DNA of 64,000 bases from Kroppenstedtia sanguinis (GTDB lineage Bacteria > Bacillota > Bacilli > Thermoactinomycetales > DSM-45169): assembly GCF_050433445.1 (NCBI RefSeq), contig NZ_JBNPXF010000002.1:124001-188000 (forward strand), given 5' to 3'. Below, piece after piece: positions 15,477-24,644 of the stretch. The position numbers and the translations under genes were made by a program. Numbering within the stretch: position 1 is the stretch's first letter; every line of letters begins with the position of its first letter. Below the pieces are notes generated by a model. The model worked only from the letters and a program-made list of their open reading frames with translations. It was not told the origin of the DNA and did not search any database.

Positions 15477-18023
15477 TCACCACGGCCATTCGTTATTCCC
15501 TTCATCTTCATTTTCACCCTGATCACGGCCGGGGGGACGATCCCCTTCCGGAGGAGGAGGGAACACGTCACCGCCGTTGGGATTCTGATCCTGTCCCTGA
15601 TCCTGGGGTGGTTCCTCAGTCTCCTCCTCTTCTTCGCCATCCTCTTCAGGTGGCTCTTCCTCCTTTGAAGTGATGCGGATCGTCATCACATTGGAGGGTT
15701 CGGACTTCTGGTTCTCGGAATCCTCTGCCTTGGTATCGATGGCGATCACTCGGTAATGGTAAGACTTCTCTCCACCATCAGGTACTTCAATATCGCTGTC
15801 AGTATAGGAGCCATCCGAAGTCTCACCGATGGCATTCCAGTTGGAACCGTCTTCCGAACGCTCCACCTGGTATTTCAACCGGCTGGAGGCATCGGACCAC
15901 TGCAGATTCACCTGGGAACTGCCGTCAAATCCACCCCTGAGGTCCGTGATCGGCTTCAGTTCAAAGGGCGGCTCGGGTTCCGGCACGCCTGATGGTTTCT
16001 GGAACATCTGGGGCGACTGCCCTTCCAGAGCTTTGCTCATCACATCTTGGAAGATGGGGGCTGCGTAACCACCACCGGAGAGCTCCACATCGTTCTCATT
16101 GTTTTTGTCGTATTGGTTGAACACCGTGACCGCGCCCACATACTTCGATGTATAACCCACAAACCAAGCCTCTTTGCTGCTCTGAGTGGTCCCCGTTTTC
16201 CCAGCCACTTGATGACCTGGGATCTGGGCGTTGGTCCCGGTTCCTTCCTCGACGTTATTCAGAAGCATCCGGGTCATGTACCAGGACGTTTTGGGATCAA
16301 ACACCTCATGCTTTTTAATCGGTTTCGCTGGCTCGAGGACCCGGTTGTTCTCCTGGGGAGCCACGATCTTGACCACAGCATGTGCGTCCTTGGTTGCCCC
16401 CGTCATATTGGCGAAGGTGGCATAGGACTGGGCGATCTTGACTGTGGTGGTCCCTTCGGTCATCCCACCCAGGGCCAAGGCGGCATAACTGCCTTTATCC
16501 TTGTCATCCAGCTCGATCCCCGCTTTTTTCGCATATTCTGCTGCTGCCGGCAGCTTCACCGTATCCTGTAAGATTCGGATGGTGGAGAGGTTCAAGGAGT
16601 TGTTCACCATTTCTTGCATCGGGATATCTCCATAAACCTTACGACTCATGTTCTTCGGTTCCCAGTCACCGATTTTGATCGGCTCGTCCTTCACCATCGT
16701 GAATTCATTGAAATTATGATCCTTGATCGCCGGACCGTAAACGGTGATCGGCTTGATCGATGACCCCGGCTGCCGGTTGGTGATCGACCAATTGTAGAAT
16801 CCCGGCTTGTAGTCACGGCCACCGCCCACAGCCACGATCTCCCCGGTTTTCGCATCGAGGAACGTCATAGCGGCGTTCAGTTCCTCCGGCTTCAATTTCT
16901 GGCCGCTATCCTTGTCGATAAAATATTCATCCTTCTCCAAGGCTTCTTCTGCCGCCTTTTGCATCTTGGGGTCCAGGGAGGTGTAGATCTTGTACCCTCC
17001 GTTAACCAGATCCTTTGAATCGATCCCCGGATAACGCTCCTCGATTTCATTGAGGATCAGACTTTTATAAGCGTAGTATTTGCTTCGTTTGAGGTGCTTT
17101 TTGGCTGCGTCCTTTTTGACACCCAGGCCCATCTTTTTATACTTTTCCGCTTCCTCCTGGGTGATCAACGCACCGAAGGGAGCTTCCGTCTCCTCTGCCA
17201 TCTTGTTCAGCACCACATTGCGACGGAACTTGGCTTTCTCCGGGAAGTTGAAGGGATCGTAACCGTAAGGTGCCTTGGGTAACCCCGCCAACATGGCGAT
17301 CTCATGGGGTTCCAGCTTCTCTTTGGTAATATCTTTGTCAAAGTAGATCTTGGCCGCCATCTTGATCCCCTGCACGTTATTCCCGAAATCGATATAGTTG
17401 AGATAGGTCTCCAGAATCTTAGATTTCTTTACTTCTTTCTCCAGACTCAAGGCGGCCATCATCTCATCCAATTTTCTGGAATAAGTCTTCTTCCGGTCTT
17501 TGATCACCGCGTTCCGGGCCACCTGCATGGTGATCGTCCCGCCACCTTCAGCTTTGCCCAAAGCGACGATGTTCTTGACCACCGCCCGTCCCATACTCCA
17601 ATAGTCTACTCCGTGGTGATTGTAAAAACGCTCATCCTCCACTGCGACAAAAGCCTGGTATAATTCCGGAGACTTCACATCTTTCAGTTTTACATACTCC
17701 CGGTTCGTGGAGCCGAGTTGCATCACTTTTTTTCCGTCACGATCATAAACGGTAGACGAGCTTTCCATACTCTTTTTAACTTCATCCATGTTGTAGGTCT
17801 TGGCACTCATCAAAACTGCAGAACAACCTCCGACCACCAACAGGAGCGTGGTCATCAAGACCAGCAAAATCCATTTTTTGTTGAAGAAACGGAAACGTTT
17901 CCCGTTGCCGCCTCCTTGACCGCCCCGGGAGGAACGGCCCGCAAGGGAACGACGTTTCGTTTTGCGGCCGGTGCTACGTGACCGCGACGGTACGCCCCCC
18001 GACATCGTCTGATATTTATCCAT
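15477..18023 (-). CDS. Class A penicillin-binding protein (PBP1-like), upstream paralogue
   Basis: This class A PBP has about 848 residues. A longer basic N-terminal tail (KTKRRSLAGRSSRGGQGGG region) precedes the membrane anchor (ILLVLMTTLLLVVGG). The GT51 domain carries FVAVEDERFYNHHGVD and EGGGTITMQVARN, and the transpeptidase domain has SSIK (SxxK), SLN (SxN) and KTGTT. A fibronectin-III-like module with YQVERSEDGSNWNAIGE follows; the same module in the downstream paralogue reads YRVERSEEGGNWQAIGE. It ends in a Glu/Asp/Pro-rich tail. ATG at 18023 is preferred over one at 18050 because of the GGGGG tract upstream and the usual short leader. It is probably the main PBP1A/1B-type enzyme, with the copy at 12874 a duplicate. 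Confidence 0.95.
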   Translation of the reverse strand: MDKYQTMSGGVPSRSRSTGRKTKRRSLAGRSSRGGQGGGNGKRFRFFNKKWILLVLMTTLLLVVGGCSAVLMSAKTYNMDEVKKSMESSSTVYDRDGKKVMQLGSTNREYVKLKDVKSPELYQAFVAVEDERFYNHHGVDYWSMGRAVVKNIVALGKAEGGGTITMQVARNAVIKDRKKTYSRKLDEMMAALSLEKEVKKSKILETYLNYIDFGNNVQGIKMAAKIYFDKDITKEKLEPHEIAMLAGLPKAPYGYDPFNFPEKAKFRRNVVLNKMAEETEAPFGALITQEEAEKYKKMGLGVKKDAAKKHLKRSKYYAYKSLILNEIEERYPGIDSKDLVNGGYKIYTSLDPKMQKAAEEALEKDEYFIDKDSGQKLKPEELNAAMTFLDAKTGEIVAVGGGRDYKPGFYNWSITNRQPGSSIKPITVYGPAIKDHNFNEFTMVKDEPIKIGDWEPKNMSRKVYGDIPMQEMVNNSLNLSTIRILQDTVKLPAAAEYAKKAGIELDDKDKGSYAALALGGMTEGTTTVKIAQSYATFANMTGATKDAHAVVKIVAPQENNRVLEPAKPIKKHEVFDPKTSWYMTRMLLNNVEEGTGTNAQIPGHQVAGKTGTTQSSKEAWFVGYTSKYVGAVTVFNQYDKNNENDVELSGGGYAAPIFQDVMSKALEGQSPQMFQKPSGVPEPEPPFELKPITDLRGGFDGSSQVNLQWSDASSRLKYQVERSEDGSNWNAIGETSDGSYTDSDIEVPDGGEKSYHYRVIAIDTKAEDSENQKSEPSNVMTIRITSKEEEPPEEDGEEEEETEEPPQDQGQDQNPNGGDVFPPPPEGDRPPGRDQGENEDEGNNEWPW

Positions 18024-18218
18024 CACTTCAAACCCCCTGCATCCCATCATTTCCCGGTTTTGTCTGTAATTTCAATTAGATTACGAGAGCTGAGAATAAC
18101 GGCGAAATCTTTAATCTTCAAAATCCAATAGTTTCTGGAAAGGTCTCACCCTAGGCAAACGTATCAACCTCTTTCTCCGCTTCTTTCCGTTATGGTATAG
18201 TGGGAACGAGGTGATTCC

Positions 18219-18392
18219 ATGAACACCCAAGCAGCGGTGTTTGCCTGCCGGTTTACTGGGTTCATCGGCATCCTCGCATCCCTCCTCTTCTGGAAAATGT
18301 ACGGTCTCACCGGTCTGTCCCTGGGACTGGCCGGTTCGCTTCTCTGGTTTGGCCTCGGCCTGTACTTTCAAAAGACAGGTGGGAAAGGATAA
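18219..18392 (+). CDS. Small two-helix membrane protein, 57 residues
   Basis: An ATG at 18219 lies six bases after GAGGTG and opens a 57-codon frame. The product starts MNTQAAVFACRFTGFIG and has two hydrophobic helices (about 13-27 and 31-50) separated by a short KMYGLT turn, ending in a basic QKTGGKG tail. A promoter-like TATGGTATAGT sequence lies just upstream. It lies divergently from the PBP genes. I do not recognise a family; the function is unknown. Confidence 0.6.
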   Translation: MNTQAAVFACRFTGFIGILASLLFWKMYGLTGLSLGLAGSLLWFGLGLYFQKTGGKG

Positions 18393-18672
18393 TGCCTGTA
18401 TGAAATAAATACCCTCTCATTATAACGTAACCGGGATAAAGTTTGTTGCAGAATCTCCGTTTTGTTACAAAACCACTGTTTGTATGTACAGTGGTTTTTG
18501 TGTTATGCAACTTCTCACGAAAGAACGCGGCCATTTCCCCATCACCTGTCTGGATAGTCCAAATTCCCAGTTATCAAAAAGCCAAAAAAGAATTTTAAGT
18601 CGCTGCCGCCATCCCCATCGAGTTGATTCAAAATTTGGTTCGGAAGCGTGTCAGGTCATTCAGTATGGATGT

Positions 18673-18695
18673 GAAAAACCCGCCAAAAAGGCGGG
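18673..18695 (-). terminator. Terminator of the lipase gene
   Basis: The inverted arms CCCGCC and GGCGGG around AAAAA are followed on the minus strand by TTTTT. It lies 25 bases past the lipase stop codon. Confidence 0.8.
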
Positions 18696-18719
18696 CCAGA
18701 CTCCATTTTTGATAGAGAG

Positions 18720-20396
18720 TCACGGAAGGTGGAAGGAACGGATTACGGTGCGCTGAAAGTTTTCTCCTTTCTCATTGACTCCCTGAACATCCACCGTCAA
18801 ATTATAAACGCCAGATTTCGCCAACTTCGGAAGATGACCGGTGAAAGAAGATCTCTTTTCCCCTGTCTCATCCAGTTTTCCGTGAAAACCCTCAGCTTTC
18901 ATTTGGTGAATGCTACCCGCCTTCGACGGAATCAGGTGAACCTTCACATCCTCCGGTTTCGCTTTCCACCCTGGGGGCAGTTGCACCCGAACCGGAACAT
19001 CCTGTCCGGATTTTCTCGAAGCTGGGACATCCACTTCAACCCCGGCACTGTCCATCCAAGTTGCAGTCAACAGATATGCATCCTCTTTTTCGGAAACGAG
19101 ACGAACCTTCCATTGTCCTACCTCTGGATCCGAGATTCGGTAACCTTGGACAACCGCCCTGCGAAAGATTCCCTCATCTGCTTCGGTGCGGTAGTATGGA
19201 GCACTCTGGGGGTCGTATACCTTACCGGAGGGAGAGATCAAGCGGACTTCAGCCGATGGATCTCCGGTCATCAGATTGAAAATCGCCTCTCCCACCCCTG
19301 ATTCCACAGCTATCTCTTCTTCCACTGGAGTGCCTGCAGTGAGGGCGTCTCCACGAACTACCTGCTCCGAACCCTTGGAATTCTTCGCATCAGCGGCAGA
19401 GGCCGCCACTTCCTTCAGCGCTTCCGAATCCAAAGTGGAGGGGGCAACGGATCGCAACGTAGGTTCGATCTGAGGGAAAGCGGTACTCCCCATCCGAATA
19501 TTATCATGATCAAAAGATTCTGTAAAAATATGCTGTCCATAGGGGAGGGAGGTACTCCAGACATTGACCATTCCATCGTTATCTCCATGGGGTGCCAAGT
19601 AGGCTCCACCCGCCCACAGAGCGGAGAGGAAAGGTCCCCAACTAGTGCCGGCAGAGGTATGGTAACTGTTTTTGCCGACGTGGGTGTGAGAATCCGTCAC
19701 AGAGCGAAATTCATCCATATAGCCCGTCTGTAAGGATTCAGTCCCCGCATCTCGCACTCCCAACAGTTCCGCCAACCAGCCGGCCCACCAACTGTAAGCA
19801 AGATCTGCCAAATGGGAGCCCCCGTGGGGAGAACCGAGGGTGATCACTCGACCGACATGGGGATGCGCTCCGGAATGGATCAAGGCGGCCTGGGTGTCGA
19901 TCCCTCCCTTGCTATGGGCAACGATATTCACCTTTTCGCCGAAATGTTGCCGAATCTCACCCAATTGTTGAGCCAGCAGGGCTCCATTGTCCCACATGTC
20001 TGCCGCATCCCCGCCGGCGGAATCGTATAACTCCACAAAGGCTGTGCGATAACCGTGATGATAGGCGTAATCATACATATCGTTGGCACCGTGGTACGCC
20101 GTATCCTCCCACCAGGAACTGGCCTGTCCGTGCAACCCCTGGACAAAGACGATGGGAGGTTTGCTCTCGTCCAAATTGGGAGGCGTCTCTCCCACAAACC
20201 AAGTCCCCGGTTCACTACCGGCGCCCCCACCTCCTTTGCCGCCGTCTTTCTCGACTTTGGCCGGAGGTGGTACCACGCCAGCGGGCTGCGGCTCCGGTGC
20301 TTCAGCTGTGGAGACCGCTCCCAGCTCACCGCCCGCTGGGATCAACAACAGAACGGCTATCGACAGTACTCCTGCCTTCCACATACTCCCCTTCAA
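18720..20396 (-). CDS. Secreted lipase/esterase, alpha/beta hydrolase with beta-rich C-terminus
   Basis: This protein of about 558 residues has a signal peptide (VLSIAVLLLIPAGG) followed by a Pro/Gly-rich linker. The hydrolase domain starts with PPIVFVQGLHGQASSWW (oxyanion region, about 80-97). The nucleophile elbow is AHSKGG (Ser near residue 166), and HGDNDGMVNVWS near 270 likely carries the acid residue, with His in the following FDHDNIRMG. The remaining 230 residues look like beta-sandwich modules (PSAEVRLISPSGKVYDP and the WMDSAGVEVDVPASRK region) similar to those in Bacillus lipases and CARDB-like domains. The start is unsure: TTG at 20396 has GAGGTG six bases upstream; GTG 20405 and ATG 20384 are alternatives. 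It probably acts outside the cell on esters of unknown length. Confidence 0.85.
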   Translation of the reverse strand: MKGSMWKAGVLSIAVLLLIPAGGELGAVSTAEAPEPQPAGVVPPPAKVEKDGGKGGGGAGSEPGTWFVGETPPNLDESKPPIVFVQGLHGQASSWWEDTAYHGANDMYDYAYHHGYRTAFVELYDSAGGDAADMWDNGALLAQQLGEIRQHFGEKVNIVAHSKGGIDTQAALIHSGAHPHVGRVITLGSPHGGSHLADLAYSWWAGWLAELLGVRDAGTESLQTGYMDEFRSVTDSHTHVGKNSYHTSAGTSWGPFLSALWAGGAYLAPHGDNDGMVNVWSTSLPYGQHIFTESFDHDNIRMGSTAFPQIEPTLRSVAPSTLDSEALKEVAASAADAKNSKGSEQVVRGDALTAGTPVEEEIAVESGVGEAIFNLMTGDPSAEVRLISPSGKVYDPQSAPYYRTEADEGIFRRAVVQGYRISDPEVGQWKVRLVSEKEDAYLLTATWMDSAGVEVDVPASRKSGQDVPVRVQLPPGWKAKPEDVKVHLIPSKAGSIHQMKAEGFHGKLDETGEKRSSFTGHLPKLAKSGVYNLTVDVQGVNEKGENFQRTVIRSFHLP

Positions 20397-20508
20397 AGTA
20401 AACACCTCATTTCAAATGGATTCAGGCGTGTGAATGATCTCCATTTCAACCACTCCAAGGAGACCATTCGCTTTGCAGGGGAGTATTTCCTGTCTATTTT
20501 TTAATGAT

Positions 20509-21420
20509 TTACAATATTCTATATGGTGGCAAAGATTCCATCAGCAGGTGAATATCCTTCGGCAATGGAGATTCCCAGACCCGCTTTTCCCCATCCCGAG
20601 GATGAATCAATGAGAGGCGCACCGCGTGTAACGCCTGTCGGTTGATGCCCGTGGCCTGTCCACCGTAGAGGGTGTCACCGATCAGCGGATGTCCCAGATG
20701 GGCCATGTGAACGCGGATCTGATGGGTTCGCCCTGTCTCCAGATGCAACTGAACCAAGGTGACCTGGGACCATCGTTGCACCACCTGATAATGGGTACAG
20801 GCGGCGGCTCCCTCTGAGGAGACCCTACGTAGATGAGGATTTTCCCATGAACGAGCAATCGGTTCCTCCACCCTTCCCTCTTCCTTTTCAAGCCGGCCGT
20901 GAACCACAGCCAGGTACTCCCGTTGATAGCGTTTCCGTTGCATCTGACCGGATAGAACCGCATGGGCATGGGGATGTTTGGCAAATACGATCAGACCGGA
21001 GGTATCCTTGTCTAACCGGGTGACCGGACGCACGAGATGAAATTCTCCCCGTTCTCGCCAATAGGCGGCCAATCCGTTAGCCAAGGTCCCCCCTGCATAG
21101 TTCCGGGTGGGATGAACCACGATCCCCGGCTGTTTATCCAGGATGATCAGATCCTCATCCTCATGCACCACTTGGATCGGGAGAGGTTGCGGTTTCACTC
21201 CGTCACCTGTATCCCCTGGGAGAAATACAGCGATCTGATCCCCTGCGCGTACCCGGGAGGTAAGATAGACTGCCTTCCCATTCACTTCCACCGCTTCTGC
21301 CATCTTCAGACGACGGAACATGCGGCGGGAAAAACGATATCGATTGCGAAGCAATTGCCTCACCATCTTGCCCTCTTCTTCTTCCTGGACCTGATGGAGA
21401 TAATCCGGTTTTCGGTCCAT
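20509..21420 (-). CDS. RluA-family 23S rRNA pseudouridine synthase
   Basis: This 303-residue pseudouridine synthase has an N-terminal S4 RNA-binding module (RQLLRNRYRFSRRMFRRL to about residue 75) and the RluA catalytic domain. The catalytic Asp lies in RPVTRLDKDTSGLIVFAKH near 133-151. Further motifs are VVHPTRNYAGGTLANGL near 102-118 and LETGRTHQIRVHMAHLGHPLIGDTLYG near 226-252. It isomerises specific uridines in rRNA (RluD-type targets are likely but not provable here). The ATG at 21420 has GGAGGGAGTC upstream. It appears monocistronic. Confidence 0.93.
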   Translation of the reverse strand: MDRKPDYLHQVQEEEEGKMVRQLLRNRYRFSRRMFRRLKMAEAVEVNGKAVYLTSRVRAGDQIAVFLPGDTGDGVKPQPLPIQVVHEDEDLIILDKQPGIVVHPTRNYAGGTLANGLAAYWRERGEFHLVRPVTRLDKDTSGLIVFAKHPHAHAVLSGQMQRKRYQREYLAVVHGRLEKEEGRVEEPIARSWENPHLRRVSSEGAAACTHYQVVQRWSQVTLVQLHLETGRTHQIRVHMAHLGHPLIGDTLYGGQATGINRQALHAVRLSLIHPRDGEKRVWESPLPKDIHLLMESLPPYRIL

Positions 21421-21512
21421 AGACTCCCTCCGTTCACACCTGAATCGAAATTAAGTATATCATTCTCCGGACCGGCTCCTCCCTTCCAGGGTAGCGTGTT
21501 CGCTACCCAGGG

Positions 21513-21971
21513 TTATGAATCCATATATTTATCTTTTAATTGATCCGAGCCTACCCCACCGAGGATCATCAAGGCTAAGGGTAGAAAATTGGATAGTACT
21601 TTGGGGATCCCTTCCGGAATCACAATACTTGTACTCACAAAATGGTGTAACCCCAAGATGATGAGTTTGATCCCCAATAAAAATACCCCTAGTAAAAATA
21701 TACCGTCAAAAAACGCTTTCCATTTAGGATAAGCCAGCTGCTTACTATCTTGAATCACTTTTTCCTCCAATTTCTTGTCAGCCCTCAACAATTCGTCGAT
21801 CGTAATCCCGAATAGATCACTCAAATGAATGATCACTTCGATACTGGGATAATTCAACCCCGTCTCCCATTTTGAAACGGACTGACGACTGACATGAATT
21901 TTTTCAGCGAGATCCGTTTGGGACCAACCTCTTTTTTCTCGTTCCTTTTTTAATCGCTCACTGAAATTCAT
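21513..21971 (-). CDS. XRE-family regulator with membrane-spanning C-terminus
   Basis: This 152-residue protein has an N-terminal Cro/CI helix-turn-helix (SQTDLAEKIHVSRQSVSKWETGLNYPS, about 17-42). A linker is followed by two hydrophobic segments (FFDGIFLLGVFLLGIKLIIL near 87-106 and LSNFLPLALMILGG near 126-139). Such membrane-tethered XRE proteins are common in Bacilli; their targets are mostly unknown. The ATG at 21971 follows GGAAGGGGGGG. A mobile-repeat copy begins 47 bp upstream of the start and may have displaced its promoter. Confidence 0.88.
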   Translation of the reverse strand: MNFSERLKKEREKRGWSQTDLAEKIHVSRQSVSKWETGLNYPSIEVIIHLSDLFGITIDELLRADKKLEEKVIQDSKQLAYPKWKAFFDGIFLLGVFLLGIKLIILGLHHFVSTSIVIPEGIPKVLSNFLPLALMILGGVGSDQLKDKYMDS

Positions 21972-22017
21972 GATTCCCCCCCTTCCTGATTTGCCATCAT
22001 GATTCCACCGATTAGAT

Positions 22018-22220
22018 CAGGCGTGTTGATTCGCCCTATTTTTGGCAGGAAATAAGGTCGGGATGATGGGACGATGAAGAGCCTTTGCGCTTTTTGCAAG
22101 AGATCGGAGCCGTCACCCCATCCCCGTCCCCTCAAGCCATATTTTACGATGGAGGCAATGGGAAGAGCGAAAGGGTCGTTTTGTTCCCATCATCCACTTT
22201 AGGGTTCATCAACAGCCCTG
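22018..22220. mobile_element. MITE-like element, copy E, with 9-bp target duplication (one mismatch)
   Basis: It begins CAGGCGTGTTGATTCGCC and ends TTCATCAACAGCCCTG. The flanks CGATTAGAT (22009-22017) and CGGTTAGAT (22221-22229) match at eight of nine positions. The interior type is shared with copies F and J (CCCCATCCCCGTCCCCT and ATATTTTACGATGG). Confidence 0.85.
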
Positions 22221-22457
22221 CGGTTAGATGTGTCTGATCCATCCATAGCTGGAGGTCGGGCCCTCACTACTTGCATGATCAGATATGCAATAGCTTAAGT
22301 AAAGATCGTTCTGAGCGCACCCCGACGCAACTTCAGGTTGTCACTCTGTGTAACCTACTCCATCCGGCCTGCGATCCCATCCTCCCCAGAGAAAAACCCT
22401 GTGCCCTTGTTATCGGGTCACAGGGCGTCAAGGGATAAACATTGGCCCCAGCCATGC

Positions 22458-24149
22458 TCAATACATTACACCTGTCCGTTGATGGGTTTTGGATAAAACT
22501 GAGGGATCGGGATCGAAATACTTGGAAGTATATCTTTTTACAAACCGATCCTGGGCATCGATATACCCTGCCCCCCAGGTAGGGTCCATCGTGATCCATT
22601 TTCCATCCACCTTCACTTCCACCCAGGCATGACGATTTCCGTCAGCCTCACCCTCCACAAAGCGAGCTTCCATATCGATGGAGCGGAGCAGAGCGATGGC
22701 GAGAAAACTATAGTCCTGACAGACTCCCTTCTTCTGCTGGAGCGCTTTGATTGCCGAGTCATCATATTTAAAAGCATCTGTCCGGAATTTCCACACGTCG
22801 TAGCGGATATTCTGGGCCACATATTGATAGATCGCCATGGCCTTTTCCCGCTCGGTCTGTTTCCCTTGGGTCAAATTCTGGGCCAGTTGCTGAATAGAGG
22901 GATCATCTGATTGGATCCCTCGGGAGGGAAGCCGATTGCGCAAGTCCTGATCCGCAGTGTTGTTCACTGTAAAGCGCGCCACCCCGAAAAAGCGGAAATA
23001 GTCCCGTTGTTGGTCCGTGATTTCAGGAACATTGACAGTCACTTCGTAGGCCCCTTTGCCAAAGCGGAGCCAGAAGGATCCATCAAACCGGTAATTTTTC
23101 ACGGGGATGAAATAAGTGGCTTCCTCTCCGTCCTTCTTCGTCTGGACAATCAGATGTTTGGTTTTTGCCGCGTGGGGAGCTTTCGGGTCGATGGAGCCCT
23201 TGATTCGGTATTTCATTTCCCCCTTGCCACCTCCGGCGAGAGGCTGCTCCAGTTTGACCCCCCGACTGTCGTAATGCTTAAAATACTCGATCGGAGTGGT
23301 TTCCTCCACAGAGCGGTTGTCGACTCGCAGGGTGGCCCCTTCATTGTAGTAGTCTGCCCGTTCCGAATCAGGAATCATCACCGTGAGTTGATGAATTCCC
23401 TTCCCGTAAAAAAGCGGGACCCGGGTGTCGAAGGAACCTTCCTGCAATCGTAACAAGTGCTTCCACTCCCGACCGTCCTTTTCCACCCGTACCATCACCT
23501 GCTGGGCTTCTCCCTTCTGGATGGAACCTTTCAGCCGGATTTCCCCATCGGCTTGCACATAGCCGTCACCCGGATCTTCCAATTTCAAACCGGCTAGCAT
23601 ACCGGCCCGAGTCATGGCTACTTCCCGATCGATCTTAGGGTTGACATTGATCACTTGAAAGCGGGCCAAATCGTAAAACCGGTCTTCCCGTTCTGCACTG
23701 GGGAGCCGGACCGTCACCTGGTACTCCCCTTTACCGGCAAACAGGGAAACCTGGCGGCTGAACTTTCCTTCCTTGTTGATATGAGTGTAAAAGGAAAGGT
23801 CCTTTTCATCCGTCTCCCGCTTCCCCTTCACCTTTTCCACTTCAATCCAGACAAAGTCAGATTGAAAATCTTCGTATTCTTCCACAGTACCGTCTACCCG
23901 GAAATGGGAATTGACAGCAAAACGTTGATATTGAGGCGAGGAAAGAGTCGCACTCACCTCATCAGCGTACGGTTTCAGTTTCAATGGGGTCAAAGACAGT
24001 TGCTCATTCTTTTCCGCCGCAACACGGTCCCAACGATTCAAATTGGGTTCCGCCTCCGTCTGAAAAGCGGACATGGGATTGCAACCGGCGGTTACGATCA
24101 CTGCCATGATAGCCAGCAGGACCCCCCCGGTCAGAAGGATCTTTTTCAT
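22458..24149 (-). CDS. Transglutaminase-like lipoprotein
   Basis: This protein of about 563 residues has a signal peptide ending in a lipobox (VIVTAGC, Cys near 23), so it is a surface lipoprotein. The long middle part (about 60-420) contains three or so beta-rich repeats with the recurring pattern 'FxGKGxYxVTVxxP ... DRFYDLARFxVxN', each similar to the next (GKGEYQVTVRLP, GKGIHQLTVMIP, GKGAYEVTVNVP). The C-terminal transglutaminase-core domain has Cys in KKGVCQDYSFLA, His in NRHAWVEV and Asp in TMDPTWG, the expected catalytic triad. Start ATG at 24149 follows GGAGGGAAATCG. It may process or crosslink surface peptides; substrates are unknown. Confidence 0.9.
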   Translation of the reverse strand: MKKILLTGGVLLAIMAVIVTAGCNPMSAFQTEAEPNLNRWDRVAAEKNEQLSLTPLKLKPYADEVSATLSSPQYQRFAVNSHFRVDGTVEEYEDFQSDFVWIEVEKVKGKRETDEKDLSFYTHINKEGKFSRQVSLFAGKGEYQVTVRLPSAEREDRFYDLARFQVINVNPKIDREVAMTRAGMLAGLKLEDPGDGYVQADGEIRLKGSIQKGEAQQVMVRVEKDGREWKHLLRLQEGSFDTRVPLFYGKGIHQLTVMIPDSERADYYNEGATLRVDNRSVEETTPIEYFKHYDSRGVKLEQPLAGGGKGEMKYRIKGSIDPKAPHAAKTKHLIVQTKKDGEEATYFIPVKNYRFDGSFWLRFGKGAYEVTVNVPEITDQQRDYFRFFGVARFTVNNTADQDLRNRLPSRGIQSDDPSIQQLAQNLTQGKQTEREKAMAIYQYVAQNIRYDVWKFRTDAFKYDDSAIKALQQKKGVCQDYSFLAIALLRSIDMEARFVEGEADGNRHAWVEVKVDGKWITMDPTWGAGYIDAQDRFVKRYTSKYFDPDPSVLSKTHQRTGVMY

Positions 24150-24275
24150 CGATTTCCCTCCATATTGAAACCCCGACACACGGAACCGGGGAATATGGGT
24201 GGGGCCGCCAGCCCCTAAAAAACCTCTCATCATTATATCAACGATCTGCCTGAAATCACCAATGAATTTGGCAAA

Positions 24276-24390
24276 AAAAAAGGCACCTGACCACAGGTAC
24301 CTTCCATATAGAAAGACCAAGACCTAAAAAACAGAAGAACATCGCAATACCCAGACCTAAATGGATCGGCTGAGTTCACCGATCGCCGGG
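24276..24390 (-). ncRNA. Candidate small RNA or attenuator leader
   Basis: On the minus strand an extended -10 element TGATATAAT (TATAAT at 24395-24400) precedes about 110 bases with no convincing gene. The 5' part folds into a GATCGG/CCGATC hairpin. Two copies of TTTAGGTCT follow. The segment ends in a 10-bp terminator stem (AAGGTACCTG/CAGGTGCCTT, 24280-24303) with nine T. It lies between two divergent genes, 127 bp before the transglutaminase gene start, so it could be an independent small RNA or a transcription-attenuating leader of that gene. It does not match a riboswitch class I know. A 28-codon leader-peptide-like frame starting MFFCFLGLG is also present. Confidence 0.45.
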
Positions 24391-24644
24391 CCCGATTATA
24401 TCATACTATAATTTTGCGAACCTATGTTTTTAAAAATTCGACCCGATTCGACATTATTATCCCCTGATTTCGGGGGTTATAAGCGATTTCCTTTTAAGTT
24501 TTTAAAACTTTCCGCTGTTCCCCCTTCCCCTTCCCCTTCCCTGTCCACAGTTGACAGCGTATTGGATAGAAGTAAGATTGTAATAATGGCCAGTTTCTGT
24601 TTTTCATAAAGTATCTTGCATTGATTGAAAGGAGGGAACAAGCC

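Noticed and set aside
21487..21508. Hairpin GGGTAGCG/CGCTACCC near the XRE gene end
   Set aside because: No T run follows on either strand, so it is not called a terminator. Its role, if any, is unclear.
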